Assembly (NCBI RefSeq): GCF_008801475.1
Contig: NZ_VZPP01000001.1
Span: 124,001 to 188,000, forward strand
Direction of reading: 5' to 3'
DNA: 64,000 bases
DNA from: Pseudomonas moorei
Lineage (GTDB): Bacteria; Pseudomonadota; Gammaproteobacteria; Pseudomonadales; Pseudomonadaceae
Shown here: positions 36,408 to 45,180 of the stretch, one piece after another
Layout of the letters: every line of letters starts with the position of its first letter
How positions within the stretch are numbered: the first letter of the stretch is position 1
Translations under genes and position numbers: made by a program
The notes under the pieces: model-generated
Databases searched by the model: none
The model's input: only the letters and a program-made list of their open reading frames with translations
What the model was told of the DNA's origin: nothing

Positions 36408-37358
36408 ATGAACAGCTTGCCTTCCCTGCGTGCTTTACAGGTTTTCGAGGCCGTAGGCCGCTATGGTGGAATTGTCGAAGCTGCAAGGCGCCTCGGCATC
36501 TCTGCCGGTGCCGTCAGTCAGCAAATGCGCTTGTTGGAAGACAGCCTGGGTTTGAGCTTGACCTTCAAAGTAGGCAAGCGCATTCGCTTGACGGCGGCGG
36601 GCCAGCGATATCACGACAGCTGCGTGGCAGCGTTTGAAATACTGCGCATTGCCCAGGTAGACGTCGAGAGGTCGAAGAGCGCCAGCAACTTACGCATCAG
36701 TGCATTGCCCTCCTTATTGTCAGATTGGTTGGCGCCGCTTATCTACACTTGGCAGAGCGATCACCCGGAACTCAATCTCTTCCTCGACGGCAGCCATGCG
36801 GAGCCCGCGCCCGATGGCTACGAAATCGATTTTCGGGTCACTTACGGGGACTATGAGTCTACCGAGCACGCTATTGAACTGTTCCGCGATTGCGTCGTTC
36901 CGGTCTGTAGTCCAACTATGTTGCGAGCCGATGCACCGCTAAGGACTCCGGCCGACTTGCTGGCCTATCCACTGTTGTCGATTGACTGGTTGCCGAAGTT
37001 CGCCTCTCCGCCCTCGTGGCGTGATTGGTTCAGCGCCCAAGCAGTTGACAGTTCACAAATACGCGATGGTTATCGTGTCTATTCGTTGTCATCAATGGCT
37101 GTTCAGGCCGCGATATCGGGACAGGGCGTAGTGTTGGCGCAATGTTCAATGATTACCGATGCGTTAACGGATGGGCGTTTGATAATGCCATTCGCCCAGG
37201 CGTTGCAATTGCCGTCATCCTATTTTTTAGTCGGGGCCAAGGATGTTTTCGACAAGGCTCACTGCCGCGATTTCCATCGATGGCTGGTAGCGCGTGGGCG
37301 GGATCAGATGGCAATCAATGAGCAGCTGTTGACCCGATCAGGGGCTCAAGAAGAGTGA
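36408..37358 (+). CDS. LysR family transcriptional regulator (GcvA-like)
   Basis: Regulator of 316 aa. The N-terminal helix-turn-helix (LRALQVFEAVGRYGGIVEAA, then 'RLGISAGAVSQQMRLLEDSL') and C-terminal effector domain with 'PLIYTWQSDHPELNLFL' and 'YRVYSLSSMAVQAAISGQGV' match the GcvA/AmpR-type subgroup. It is divergent from the receptor-Rieske-reductase operon (212-nt gap), which it probably controls. Confidence 0.88.
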   Translation: MNSLPSLRALQVFEAVGRYGGIVEAARRLGISAGAVSQQMRLLEDSLGLSLTFKVGKRIRLTAAGQRYHDSCVAAFEILRIAQVDVERSKSASNLRISALPSLLSDWLAPLIYTWQSDHPELNLFLDGSHAEPAPDGYEIDFRVTYGDYESTEHAIELFRDCVVPVCSPTMLRADAPLRTPADLLAYPLLSIDWLPKFASPPSWRDWFSAQAVDSSQIRDGYRVYSLSSMAVQAAISGQGVVLAQCSMITDALTDGRLIMPFAQALQLPSSYFLVGAKDVFDKAHCRDFHRWLVARGRDQMAINEQLLTRSGAQEE

Positions 37359-37382
37359 CACACAGGGTTCAATACACAGGCC

Positions 37383-38120
37383 TTAACTGTCTCTGTGTGC
37401 GCCATTTACCGGCAGGCGACTTCCCAGGCGATAGCGTGAGGAGGGATGGATCAGGCGCACGTAGGTGACAATTTTGCCCTGACTCCAGGTCCGGCGCATG
37501 AGGACCAGGCAGGGTTCATTGGCATCGATTTGCATGTGTTTGCTTTCGTCGCTGCTGGGGTGGCTGGCTTCGACGATATGCTCCATTTCATCGGGCCTGA
37601 TGATTTGCAGAAGGTATCTGGCGGGTTGCAGGTGTTCGCCAAAGTCTTGCTGCAAAAAATCCGGCACCAGCTCGGGATTGACGTAACGATCTTCGAGCTG
37701 CACCGGCACGCCTTCTTCGCAATGCACACAGACCAGATGAAAAACCGAAGAGCCGGTGGGCAGCGCCAGGGCGGCGGCCACCGGCATGGAAGCCGCCTCG
37801 CGTCCCAGGTGCAGGACGCGGCAGGTGTAGCTGTGACCTCGAGCGAGGATTTCGTCAGCGATGTTGGTGATTCGCAGCAGATTCGATTGCGGTTTGCTTT
37901 CGGCGACGAAGGTGCCTACGCCTGAAATCCTCACCAGGTGCCCTTCTTCAGTCAGTTCGCGCAATGCCCGGTTGACGGTCATGCGCGACATGCCCAGTTC
38001 TTGCACCAAGCGGTTCTCTGAAGGGATCAGGTCGCCGGGTTTCCAAACGCCCGCGCGAAGCTGGCCTTGCACAAAATCCTTCGCGCGCTGATAGAGCGCT
38101 TGCGGTGCATTTTTAATCAT
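37383..38120 (-). CDS. GntR/HutC-family regulator, HutC paralogue
   Basis: Repressor of 245 aa. The GntR winged helix (~5-70) contains 'IPSENRLVQELGMSRMTVNR' and 'VRISGVGTFVAE'. The UTRA effector domain (~95-240) contains 'NIADEILARGHSYTCRVLHL', 'VHCEEGVPVQLEDRYVNPEL' and 'LIHPSSRYRLGSRLPV'. These are nearly the same blocks as in HutC of the histidine-utilisation operon, which responds to urocanate. Last gene of the importer/aminotransferase operon (1-nt overlap). TGTA-N2-TACA-like boxes at 42501, 46761 and 47050 are candidate operators. No hutUIG genes are nearby, so this is a satellite regulator. Confidence 0.92.
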   Translation of the reverse strand: MIKNAPQALYQRAKDFVQGQLRAGVWKPGDLIPSENRLVQELGMSRMTVNRALRELTEEGHLVRISGVGTFVAESKPQSNLLRITNIADEILARGHSYTCRVLHLGREAASMPVAAALALPTGSSVFHLVCVHCEEGVPVQLEDRYVNPELVPDFLQQDFGEHLQPARYLLQIIRPDEMEHIVEASHPSSDESKHMQIDANEPCLVLMRRTWSQGKIVTYVRLIHPSSRYRLGSRLPVNGAHRDS

Positions 38121-39256
38121 TAGTCGGTCCGTAATGCTTGTGCGGCAAGTACTTTTGCCAGTGCCTGGAGAAAAAGGTCGTTATCCTCACAGCTTCCGAT
38201 GGATACCCGCAAGTGCTGAGAATAGCCGGCTTCGCGCCATGGCTTGATGATGACGCCTTCGCGTAGCAGTGCCTGATTGATGTCTTCGGCAGGATAAGGC
38301 GTGCGGAAGTACAGAAAGTTTGCCATGGAGGGTGCCGTCACGATGCCTTGCTCTTGCAGCGCGACGGCCACCCTCCGGCGTTCGCTGGCGACATGGGAAA
38401 GACAGGCTTGCAGGTATTCATCGTCGGCCAGCGCAGCAACCGCCGCGGCTTGGGCCACGCGGTTAACGTTAAAGGGCGTGCGAACGCGGTTGATCAAATC
38501 GGCCAGTAGTGGATCGCTGACGATTCCGTAACCAACTCGCAAGCCCGCCAGGGAGTATGCCTTGGAGAAGGTCCGCAGCAGTATGAAGGGTTTGCCGCTG
38601 GCCTGAATCAAGCCCAGGCAATCCGGATAGTCGGCCTCCCATCTGGCGTATTCGTAATAGGCCTCATCGAATACCAGCAAACACTGTGCGGGCAATGCGC
38701 CGAGCAACTGCTGCAATTCGTCGGCGCTCAGGGTGCAACCCACCGGATTGGACGGACAGGAAAACATCAACAAACGCGTGCGGGGCGTGAGCGCGGCGAC
38801 CATGCCCGCCACATCGAACGTGCCTTCATCGGTCATCGGCACGCCCACTACCCGGGCACCGGCAGCCATTGGGTAGATGAAATGCAGTCCAAAGGACGGC
38901 ACCACGGTGACGACTTCATCGTCATGGTCCAGGAACACGCGACTGATAACGCTCAGTAAATCTTCCGAACCATTGCCGAAGACCAATTGATCTTCTGGTA
39001 CGTCGAGTTTTTTCGAGAGTGCGGCGCGTAATGCCTGGCAACCGGCATCGGGATACAGCGCGATCTCACTGCAGGCCTGGGTCATCGCGGGGGTGACGGC
39101 GCGTGCCGGCCCCATCGGGTTTTCATTGCTGCCCAGTTTGGCGATGCGGGTCAGGCCAAAGCGCTTGCGCACCGCGTCCGAGCCCAGGCCCGCGTTGTAG
39201 CTGGCCAGGTCACGCACTTCGGCGCGGGCCAGCAGATTCAGGTCGTTGGAATTCAT
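38120..39256 (-). CDS. HisC-like class I/II aminotransferase
   Basis: PLP aminotransferase of 378 aa in the histidinol-phosphate aminotransferase family. Family points are '[15 protein letters not shown]' (SNENP at 43-47), '[20 protein letters not shown]', Asp in '[12 protein letters not shown]', Schiff-base Lys232 in '[17 protein letters not shown]' and C-terminal Arg 'LRVSIG'. It is catabolic by context: between an ABC ATPase gene (4-nt ATGA overlap) and the HutC paralogue. A HisC-type active site accepts imidazole side chains, so interconversion of imidazole-pyruvate and histidine is plausible; aromatic 2-keto acids are an alternative. Confidence 0.87.
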   Translation of the reverse strand: MNSNDLNLLARAEVRDLASYNAGLGSDAVRKRFGLTRIAKLGSNENPMGPARAVTPAMTQACSEIALYPDAGCQALRAALSKKLDVPEDQLVFGNGSEDLLSVISRVFLDHDDEVVTVVPSFGLHFIYPMAAGARVVGVPMTDEGTFDVAGMVAALTPRTRLLMFSCPSNPVGCTLSADELQQLLGALPAQCLLVFDEAYYEYARWEADYPDCLGLIQASGKPFILLRTFSKAYSLAGLRVGYGIVSDPLLADLINRVRTPFNVNRVAQAAAVAALADDEYLQACLSHVASERRRVAVALQEQGIVTAPSMANFLYFRTPYPAEDINQALLREGVIIKPWREAGYSQHLRVSIGSCEDNDLFLQALAKVLAAQALRTD

Positions 39257-40092
39257 ACCGGGCTAACCTCTTTGGTGTCCTGCCAGAAGGCGTTGCGGTC
39301 CAGGTAGTTCTGCAAGAATTGCTGCAGACGTGGCTGTTCGGCGTTGTGAAAGATTTCGTGAGGGGTACCCTGAGCGACCACTTGGCCTTGATCGAGGAAC
39401 ACCACCGAGTCGGCGACCTGAGCGGCGAAACCCATCTCATGGGTGACCACCACCATGGTCATGCCTTCTTTGGCGAGGGTTTTCATGACCTGCAGTACTT
39501 CACCGACCAGTTCCGGGTCGAGGGCAGAGGTGGGTTCATCGAACAGCATGATGTGCGGCTCCATGGCCAATGCCCTGGCAATCGCCACGCGCTGTTGCTG
39601 GCCACCGGACAACTGCGCCGGATAGGCCGAGGCCTTATGGGCCAGACCGACTTTATCCAGCATCGCCATGCCGCGTTGCCGAGCCTCATCGGCGGACAGC
39701 TTTCGCACACGCAGCAAGGCTTCACTGACATTGCCAAGGGCGGTCATGTGCGGCCACAGGTTGAATTGCTGAAAGACCATGCCAACATTGCGCCGCACCT
39801 GATTGATCTGCGACTGCGCCGCGCGCTTGCGGCCTCTGCCGTTGTCCGGTACCCAGCCAAGCAACTGGCCTTCGATATAGATTTCGCCCTCGTCGTACTC
39901 CTCAAGAAACGCCATGCTGCGCAGCAGGGTGCTTTTGCCCGAGCCGGAAGGGCCGATCAGGCACACCACTTCAGAATGCCGGACCTGCAAGTCGATACCC
40001 TTGAGCACACGCAGGTTGCCGAAGCTCTTGCCGACATTGTGCAGTTTCAGCATCGGCGCGCTGTTGTCGGAGAGTGTTTTTGAAGTCTTCAT
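39253..40092 (-). CDS. ABC transporter ATP-binding protein (amino-acid type)
   Basis: ATPase of 279 aa from ATG 40092, chosen because AGGTGA lies 6 nt upstream. An ATG at 40161 that overlaps the permease stop (ATGA) would add 23 low-complexity residues and remains possible. Motifs: Walker [10 protein letters not shown]-loop '[20 protein letters not shown]', signature LSGGQQQR, Walker B '[20 protein letters not shown]', His-switch '[17 protein letters not shown]'. The insert '[18 protein letters not shown]' is longer than in HisP. Confidence 0.88.
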   Translation of the reverse strand: MKTSKTLSDNSAPMLKLHNVGKSFGNLRVLKGIDLQVRHSEVVCLIGPSGSGKSTLLRSMAFLEEYDEGEIYIEGQLLGWVPDNGRGRKRAAQSQINQVRRNVGMVFQQFNLWPHMTALGNVSEALLRVRKLSADEARQRGMAMLDKVGLAHKASAYPAQLSGGQQQRVAIARALAMEPHIMLFDEPTSALDPELVGEVLQVMKTLAKEGMTMVVVTHEMGFAAQVADSVVFLDQGQVVAQGTPHEIFHNAEQPRLQQFLQNYLDRNAFWQDTKEVSPV

Positions 40093-40157
40093 CGCTTCAC
40101 CTGATTCGTTCAATACGGATGAGTGTGGTGCAGCAGTCGGTGTCGAATGGAGGTGGC

Positions 40158-40829
40158 TCATTGCGGCTGCTTCTGCATGAATCGCCCTACGCGTACTTCC
40201 AGCAGCATGCCCAGCCGCGAGCAGGCTTCCACCAAGAGCAGGTAGCCGATGCACAGCACCAGCAGGGTTTCGACAAAGGCGAAGGTTTCCGAGCCAATGC
40301 CGGTGAGGACCATCGTCAGTTCGGGGATGGTGATGATCGACAGCACGGCGGTTTCCTTGCACAGGATGGTGATCAGATTGACCAGCGCGGGCAGGATGAT
40401 CACCAGCATTTGTGGGATCTGGATGCGCGTGATGCATTGCAGGCGGGTGATGCCCAGGCAGTCGGCGGCTTCCAGTTGCCCGCGGGCGACGGATTCAAAA
40501 CCGGTACGGAAAATTTCCGCGAAATAAACACTGCCATAAATGCCCAAACCGAGGATGCCGGCCGGAATGGGGTCCAGGCTCAAACCGAAAGACGGGCCGC
40601 CGTAGTACACCAGGAACAACTGGACCAGAAACGGCGTACTTCGAATCATCTCGATGAACACTCGCAACGGCGCGCGCACCAGGCTGTTGCCGAACAGTTG
40701 CGCGACGGCAATCAATAAGCCCAGCAATAGACCCAGTGCGACACCGGCGGACCAGGTGCCGAGCGTAACCATGAAGCCCTGGCCGATGTCGGCGAGGTGA
40801 TGGGTGATGATCGTGGGGTCGAAGATCAT
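40158..40829 (-). CDS. ABC transporter permease (amino-acid type)
   Basis: Permease of 223 aa. The start ATG 40829 overlaps the preceding permease stop by 4 nt, with GGAG 8 nt upstream. It has '[20 protein letters not shown]' and an EAA loop '[20 protein letters not shown]'. It forms the membrane pair with the product of 40826-41485. Confidence 0.88.
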   Translation of the reverse strand: MIFDPTIITHHLADIGQGFMVTLGTWSAGVALGLLLGLLIAVAQLFGNSLVRAPLRVFIEMIRSTPFLVQLFLVYYGGPSFGLSLDPIPAGILGLGIYGSVYFAEIFRTGFESVARGQLEAADCLGITRLQCITRIQIPQMLVIILPALVNLITILCKETAVLSIITIPELTMVLTGIGSETFAFVETLLVLCIGYLLLVEACSRLGMLLEVRVGRFMQKQPQ

Positions 40830-41485
40830 GCCGTGCGCTCCTTCAGATGGCGTTCCAGCAGGCCGCCGAAGAACGCCAGCGGGATGTTGATCAGGCAATA
40901 GAAGCCGGCCAGCATCAGGTAGTCCTGAACGAACATGTAGTCGCTGGCCGCAATGTTCTGCGCTGTGCGGGTCAGGTCGGCCAGACCGACCACCGACACC
41001 AGCGACGAAGCCTTGATCAGCAGGATCATTTCATTGACCAGTGCCGGCAGTGTCAGGCGCACGGCTTGAGGGACGCGAATGCGCACCAGCATTTGCCCTG
41101 AACTCAGACCCAGTAGACCGGCCGCTTCCAACTGACCGCCGGGGATGGCGAGAAAGCCACCGCGCATGATTTCAGCGATATAGGCGCCGGCCGCCAGGGA
41201 CAGCCCGATCACCGCCGCCACCATGGGCGAAACGTTGGGCAGGCCGATACGCGGCAGGAAGTAATAGATGAACAGCAGTTGCACCAGCAGCGGTATGCCA
41301 CGGAACACGAATATATAAGCTCCCCCCAAACGTCTGAGCAGCGGCAGGGGGGAAAGACGCAGGCTGCCCACAATAACGCCGATGACAAAGCCGATGGCCA
41401 GTGCCGCGACGGAAATCTCGAGGGTCACCAGCAGGCTGTCCAGTAGAAGGGGCAGGTTTTGCAGCAGTAAAGGCCAATCGAACAT
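40826..41485 (-). CDS. ABC transporter permease (amino-acid type)
   Basis: Permease of 219 aa with GGAGG 7 nt before the ATG. 'AYIFVFRGIPLLVQLLFIYY' and an EAA loop 'EAAGLLGLSSGQMLVRIRVP' identify it as a HisM/HisQ-type subunit. It lies 73 nt after the receptor gene. Confidence 0.88.
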   Translation of the reverse strand: MFDWPLLLQNLPLLLDSLLVTLEISVAALAIGFVIGVIVGSLRLSPLPLLRRLGGAYIFVFRGIPLLVQLLFIYYFLPRIGLPNVSPMVAAVIGLSLAAGAYIAEIMRGGFLAIPGGQLEAAGLLGLSSGQMLVRIRVPQAVRLTLPALVNEMILLIKASSLVSVVGLADLTRTAQNIAASDYMFVQDYLMLAGFYCLINIPLAFFGGLLERHLKERTA

Positions 41486-41558
41486 CGTCGTGCCTCCAGT
41501 GGATAAATCGCCGGCTCGGCTGAGCCGGCGATCCGTTCATGAACCCTGCAATCCTTGT

Positions 41559-42395
41559 TTACCAGGTGGGCTCGAAGTCGGCTTTTGGCACGTCCATCTC
41601 GGTACCCAGCCATTTCTTCTGCAGGGCGGCAAGACGACCGTCTTCGTGCATTTTCAGCATGGCGGCGTCGAGAGCGGCGATCAGGCTGTTGGCGTCGTCA
41701 TCCTTGCGTCCCAGGTAGGCGAAGTAGGATTTCTTGCCAAAGGGAGGCATCACCACTTTGTACTTGTCCGGGTGTTGGGCGGCGACGTAGGAGATGTTCG
41801 GCAGTGAGTTGGCGACGGCGACGATGCGCTTGGTCCCCAGTTCTGCGTAGGCCTGGTTGTTGTCGATGTATTCACGCACATCGACCTTTTTCGGCAGGGT
41901 GGCAGCGAAGGTTTTCAGTTCTTCGAGTTGCGCCGAACCTTTGCCGGCGCCCACGACTTTGCCGGCGATGTCTTCAGGTTTGCTGACGGGGCTGTCCTTG
42001 GCGCTGACCAGCAACGCTACGGTTGCCTCGGCGATCGGCATGACAAAGTGGTAACGCTCCTTGCGTGCCTTGGTCACGATGATAGGACCGGCGACGATGT
42101 CGAATTTCTTGGCTTCCAGCCCTGGCAACACACTCGGCCATGGCAGGTCCATGAACCTGACCTTGACCCCCAATTCTTTGCCCAACTGCTCGAACAGCTC
42201 GGAGTTCAGGCCTTTCTGTTTACCGTTCTCGGTGAAGTCGAAAGGCGCAAATTGCAGTTCGGTGCCCACCACCAGTTCACCGGATTTTTTCACGTCGGCG
42301 AGTTGATCGGCCTGGGCTGCCATGCAGGCGCCAGTCAGGGCCAAAGCGATACACAGGCTGTTGAATTTTTTACTGAACAGAGAATCGAGTTGCAT
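41559..42395 (-). CDS. ABC transporter substrate-binding protein of the HutC-paralogue operon
   Basis: Periplasmic receptor of 278 aa. The signal peptide ends AAQA. Mature blocks are 'KKSGELVVGTELQFAPFDF', 'GLNSELFEQLGKELGVKVRF' and 'YVAAQHPDKYKVVMPPFGKK'. AAGGAG lies 7 nt before the ATG. First gene of a six-gene operon (receptor, two permeases, ATPase, aminotransferase, HutC paralogue). Imidazole-lactate or a similar histidine-derived hydroxy acid is the inferred ligand. Confidence 0.87.
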   Translation of the reverse strand: MQLDSLFSKKFNSLCIALALTGACMAAQADQLADVKKSGELVVGTELQFAPFDFTENGKQKGLNSELFEQLGKELGVKVRFMDLPWPSVLPGLEAKKFDIVAGPIIVTKARKERYHFVMPIAEATVALLVSAKDSPVSKPEDIAGKVVGAGKGSAQLEELKTFAATLPKKVDVREYIDNNQAYAELGTKRIVAVANSLPNISYVAAQHPDKYKVVMPPFGKKSYFAYLGRKDDDANSLIAALDAAMLKMHEDGRLAALQKKWLGTEMDVPKADFEPTW

Positions 42396-42481
42396 GGTGT
42401 AACTCCTTCATCAGGTGCAGTGAGGCTTATGGTGTGTGTGTTGGTTCTGGTTATGTGTTGCAGGTCAATCAATGCTGCTAA

Positions 42482-42498
42482 AGCAGTTAACGTGCCAC
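42482..42498 (-). promoter_or_regulatory. Candidate sigma54 promoter of the importer/aminotransferase operon
   Basis: TGGCACG followed by N4-CTGC on the minus strand gives GG-N10-GC with a perfect -24 half, about 85 bp before the receptor gene. Sigma54 and CbrB control of hut operons is known in fluorescent pseudomonads. Confidence 0.5.
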
Positions 42499-42500
42499 AG

Positions 42501-42512
42501 CGGTATATACAG
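42501..42512. promoter_or_regulatory. HutC-type operator, GGTATATACA
   Basis: The box CGGTATATACAG keeps one perfect and one imperfect half of TGTA-N2-TACA. It lies 4 bp upstream of the -24 element of the importer operon. Confidence 0.5.
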
Positions 42513-42525
42513 CTTGAATCGTCAC

Positions 42526-43902
42526 TCAACCGAGGATTTTTCCCGGGTTGAGGATGCCCTTGGGGTCGAAGCAATCCTTGAGTTGCTGCATCGCCTGGCG
42601 AGCCTCGGGGCTGACTGAGTGGTGGAGAAACTCGCGTTTGAGCAGGCCGATGCCGTGTTCGGCCGAGACCGAGCCGCCCAGTTCGCCGACCGCGCTGTAA
42701 ACCAGCTCTTCGACCTCCAGGATGGGGGCCGGCTGGGGCAAGGAGGCACAGTCGAGAGTCAGGTGCAGGTTGCTGTCACCGATGTGACCGAAATACACGC
42801 TGTGGTTAGCCGGCCAGCGTTGCCCCAGGCGCTGGCGACAGCGTTCGGCGAAGTCGCCGATCAGGCCGATCGGCAGGCTGACGTCGAAGTTCAATGGGGT
42901 CATGCGCAGGGGAAACTCGCCGGTTGCTTCACGGATTTTCCAGAGTGCCCGAGCCTGGGTCTGGGAGCTGGCCAGTACCGCGTCAACCACTTCACCGGCG
43001 GCAAAGGCCTGCTCCAGTGTTTCTTCAAGCAGGTTCCGGGGGCCGGCCGACTCGAGCAATACATACAGCGGATGATCCAGCGACATCGGTACGGTCGGGT
43101 TTTCCAGCCAGGAGACCCCCAGGCGGAAGAAGTCTTGCCACATCAATTCATACGCTTGCGGCGTACCGACGCTGCGTTGCACCCGGCGCAGCAGGTTGAC
43201 CGCGCTGGGGTAGTCGGGCAGGGCGCAAAGCAGGGTGGTGGTTTCGCCGGGTGTCGGCGCCAGTTTCAATACCGCGCGGGTGATCACCCCAAGAGTGCCT
43301 TCACTGCCGATGAAGCACTGTTTCAGGTCATAACCGCAGTTGTTCTTGATCATTTTGTTGAGCAGGTTGAGCACCCGGCCATCGGCCAGGACCACCTCCA
43401 GGCCGAGTACCAGGTCTCGAGTCATGCCGTAGCGGATGACGGCGTTGCCGCCAGCATTGGTGGCGATGTTGCCGCCGATCTGGCATGAACCACGCGCGCC
43501 GAGATCGAGGGGAAACACAAAGCCGGCCTCGAGAACCGCTTGCTGAATCTCCTCCAGCGTAGTGCCGGCCCAGACGCTAATGGTTGCTGCCGCCGGGTCG
43601 ATTTCTTCGATGCCGCGCAGGCGCTCAAGGGACAGGGCGATGTCTGTCTCGCGAGGCACTGCGCCACCGGCCAACCCGGTCATGCCGCCTTGGGGCACCA
43701 CCGATTGCTCTGCCTCATTGCAGATGCGCAAGGCGCTTGCGACCTGCTCCGTGGTGCGCGGCAGCAACAGCGCGGCAGGACAGGCCGGCGCGTGGCCGGT
43801 CCAGTCGCTGTAGTGCCGTTGACTGATATCGGCACCGGTCACCACTGCGGCATCACCCAGCGCCAGGCGCAATTGTTCGAGGGTCTGTTGCAAATCGTTC
43901 AT
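42526..43902 (-). CDS. FAD-binding D-2-hydroxyacid dehydrogenase (GlcD/D-lactate type)
   Basis: VAO-fold flavoprotein of 458 aa. FAD-binding blocks are 'SVVPQGGMTGLAGGAVP' (~70-86), 'LDLGARGSCQIGGNIATNAG' and 'GYDLKQCFIGSEGTLGVITR'. The C-terminal substrate domain has 'GHIGDSNLHLTL' (metal/substrate His) and 'VSAEHGIGLLKREFL'. Relatives oxidise D-lactate, D-2-hydroxyglutarate or other D-2-hydroxy acids to 2-keto acids. It follows an L-type FMN dehydrogenase by 4 nt in the hutH operon, so the pathway can probably use both enantiomers. Confidence 0.87.
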   Translation of the reverse strand: MNDLQQTLEQLRLALGDAAVVTGADISQRHYSDWTGHAPACPAALLLPRTTEQVASALRICNEAEQSVVPQGGMTGLAGGAVPRETDIALSLERLRGIEEIDPAAATISVWAGTTLEEIQQAVLEAGFVFPLDLGARGSCQIGGNIATNAGGNAVIRYGMTRDLVLGLEVVLADGRVLNLLNKMIKNNCGYDLKQCFIGSEGTLGVITRAVLKLAPTPGETTTLLCALPDYPSAVNLLRRVQRSVGTPQAYELMWQDFFRLGVSWLENPTVPMSLDHPLYVLLESAGPRNLLEETLEQAFAAGEVVDAVLASSQTQARALWKIREATGEFPLRMTPLNFDVSLPIGLIGDFAERCRQRLGQRWPANHSVYFGHIGDSNLHLTLDCASLPQPAPILEVEELVYSAVGELGGSVSAEHGIGLLKREFLHHSVSPEARQAMQQLKDCFDPKGILNPGKILG

Positions 43903-43906
43903 CGGT

Positions 43907-45103
43907 TCAACTCACGGTGAAGGATGTGGAGGGCGTCGCGGACAGCTGGCGACGGTGAAGCTGGTTCAGGTCGGGTGTTCCGAGCAGTGACAGGGCCAGG
44001 CGCAACTCTTGTGCAAGCAGGTCGAGTGCATGTCCGGCACCTGCCTGCCCGCTGACTGCCACTCCATACAAGGTAGCGCGCCCGAGCAAAACCGCGTCAG
44101 CACCCAGAGCGCAGGCTTTGAGAATGTCGGTGCCACGGCGGATGCCACTGTCGAGCAATAGCGTGAGCTTGCCTTTGGCGACGGCGGCAATCGCTGGCAG
44201 GCAGTCGATGCTTGCAGGGACGCCATCGAGTTGCCGGCCGCCGTGGTTGCTGACCACCACGCCATCAAGACCCAGTGCGATGGCTTTCTCGGCATCCATC
44301 GGGTGCAGCACCCCTTTGAGCAACAACCGTTGTGGCCAGCGGTCGCGCAAGCGGGCGAGGGCATCCCAATCGAGACCGGTGTCCATTTGCGAGCCGATGA
44401 AATGGGCAGCACCTTCGATAGTGCGTTTCCCGGATGGCAGATAGCGTTCGATGTTGCCCAGATTTGGCAGGCCATGTGGCCACAGCGTCTGGGCCATCCA
44501 CCGTGGATGATTCAACACGTCGAGCTTGTTGCGCAGGCTCAGTTGCCGGGGGCGGATGAAGTTTCGTTTGTCCCACTCCCGGTTGCCCAGCAGTACCGCG
44601 TCGCTGGTCAGCAACAAGGTCTTGCAGCCCACGGCGGCCGCGCGCAGGAGCAGGTCTTCCTGGACCTTTGGGTCACGCAGGCAATAGAGCTGGAACCAGA
44701 GATTCACCTCCGGCACCGCCGCGACCACTTGCTCCAGAGAGCTGGTGGAAACGGTACTCAGGGTAAAGGGCAGGCCGCGCTCCGTTGCAGCGCGGGCCAG
44801 GTGAATATCGGCATCGCGATAAAGCATGGCGTTGTAGCCGGTGGGACCGATCGCCATGGGCAACGGCAGCTCTCGACCAAGCAGCAAGCGCTGGGGGTGC
44901 GTTACCGAGCAGGGCACCAGGGTCTGCGGCAGCAGGGCAATGTCCGCGAAGCCTTGGTGGTTGCGGCGCAAGGTCAATTCTTCTTCGGCACCACCCTCCA
45001 GGTATTCCCACGCGAAATGCGGCAAGCGTCGGCGGGCCATCACTGCCAGCTCGGCAATGCTATGGGCTCGACGATAGTCCGGGCCTGAATAATAGCGGCG
45101 CAT
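43907..45103 (-). CDS. FMN-dependent L-2-hydroxyacid dehydrogenase/oxidase (LldD/mandelate dehydrogenase family)
   Basis: Flavoenzyme of 398 aa with the FMN-dehydrogenase TIM barrel. The start at 45103 is preferred (GGGAT upstream) over ATG 45115. Conserved points: Tyr/Glu-rich 'FAWEYLEGGAEEELTL', 'AIGPTGYNAMLYRDADI', active-site Lys 'RLLLKGVLHPMDAEKAI', catalytic His 'VVSNHGGRQLDGV' and phosphate site 'LLDSGIRRGTDILKACALGA'. It converts an L-2-hydroxy acid to the 2-keto acid. Second gene of the hutH operon, 77 nt after hutH with a strong hairpin in the gap. Confidence 0.88.
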   Translation of the reverse strand: MRRYYSGPDYRRAHSIAELAVMARRRLPHFAWEYLEGGAEEELTLRRNHQGFADIALLPQTLVPCSVTHPQRLLLGRELPLPMAIGPTGYNAMLYRDADIHLARAATERGLPFTLSTVSTSSLEQVVAAVPEVNLWFQLYCLRDPKVQEDLLLRAAAVGCKTLLLTSDAVLLGNREWDKRNFIRPRQLSLRNKLDVLNHPRWMAQTLWPHGLPNLGNIERYLPSGKRTIEGAAHFIGSQMDTGLDWDALARLRDRWPQRLLLKGVLHPMDAEKAIALGLDGVVVSNHGGRQLDGVPASIDCLPAIAAVAKGKLTLLLDSGIRRGTDILKACALGADAVLLGRATLYGVAVSGQAGAGHALDLLAQELRLALSLLGTPDLNQLHRRQLSATPSTSFTVS

Positions 45104-45133
45104 GGCATATCCCATCGGCTACGTAAGAGTCGG

Positions 45134-45159
45134 CGTTCGCCGCAAAAAGGCGGCGAACG
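45134..45159. repeat. 10-bp perfect hairpin in the hutH-like/FMN-dehydrogenase gap
   Basis: CGTTCGCCGC-N6-GCGGCGAACG has no U-run on either strand. It is probably an intercistronic mRNA stability or partial-attenuation element. Confidence 0.6.
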
Positions 45160-45180
45160 GGTTCAGCTCAGTTGTACGAA

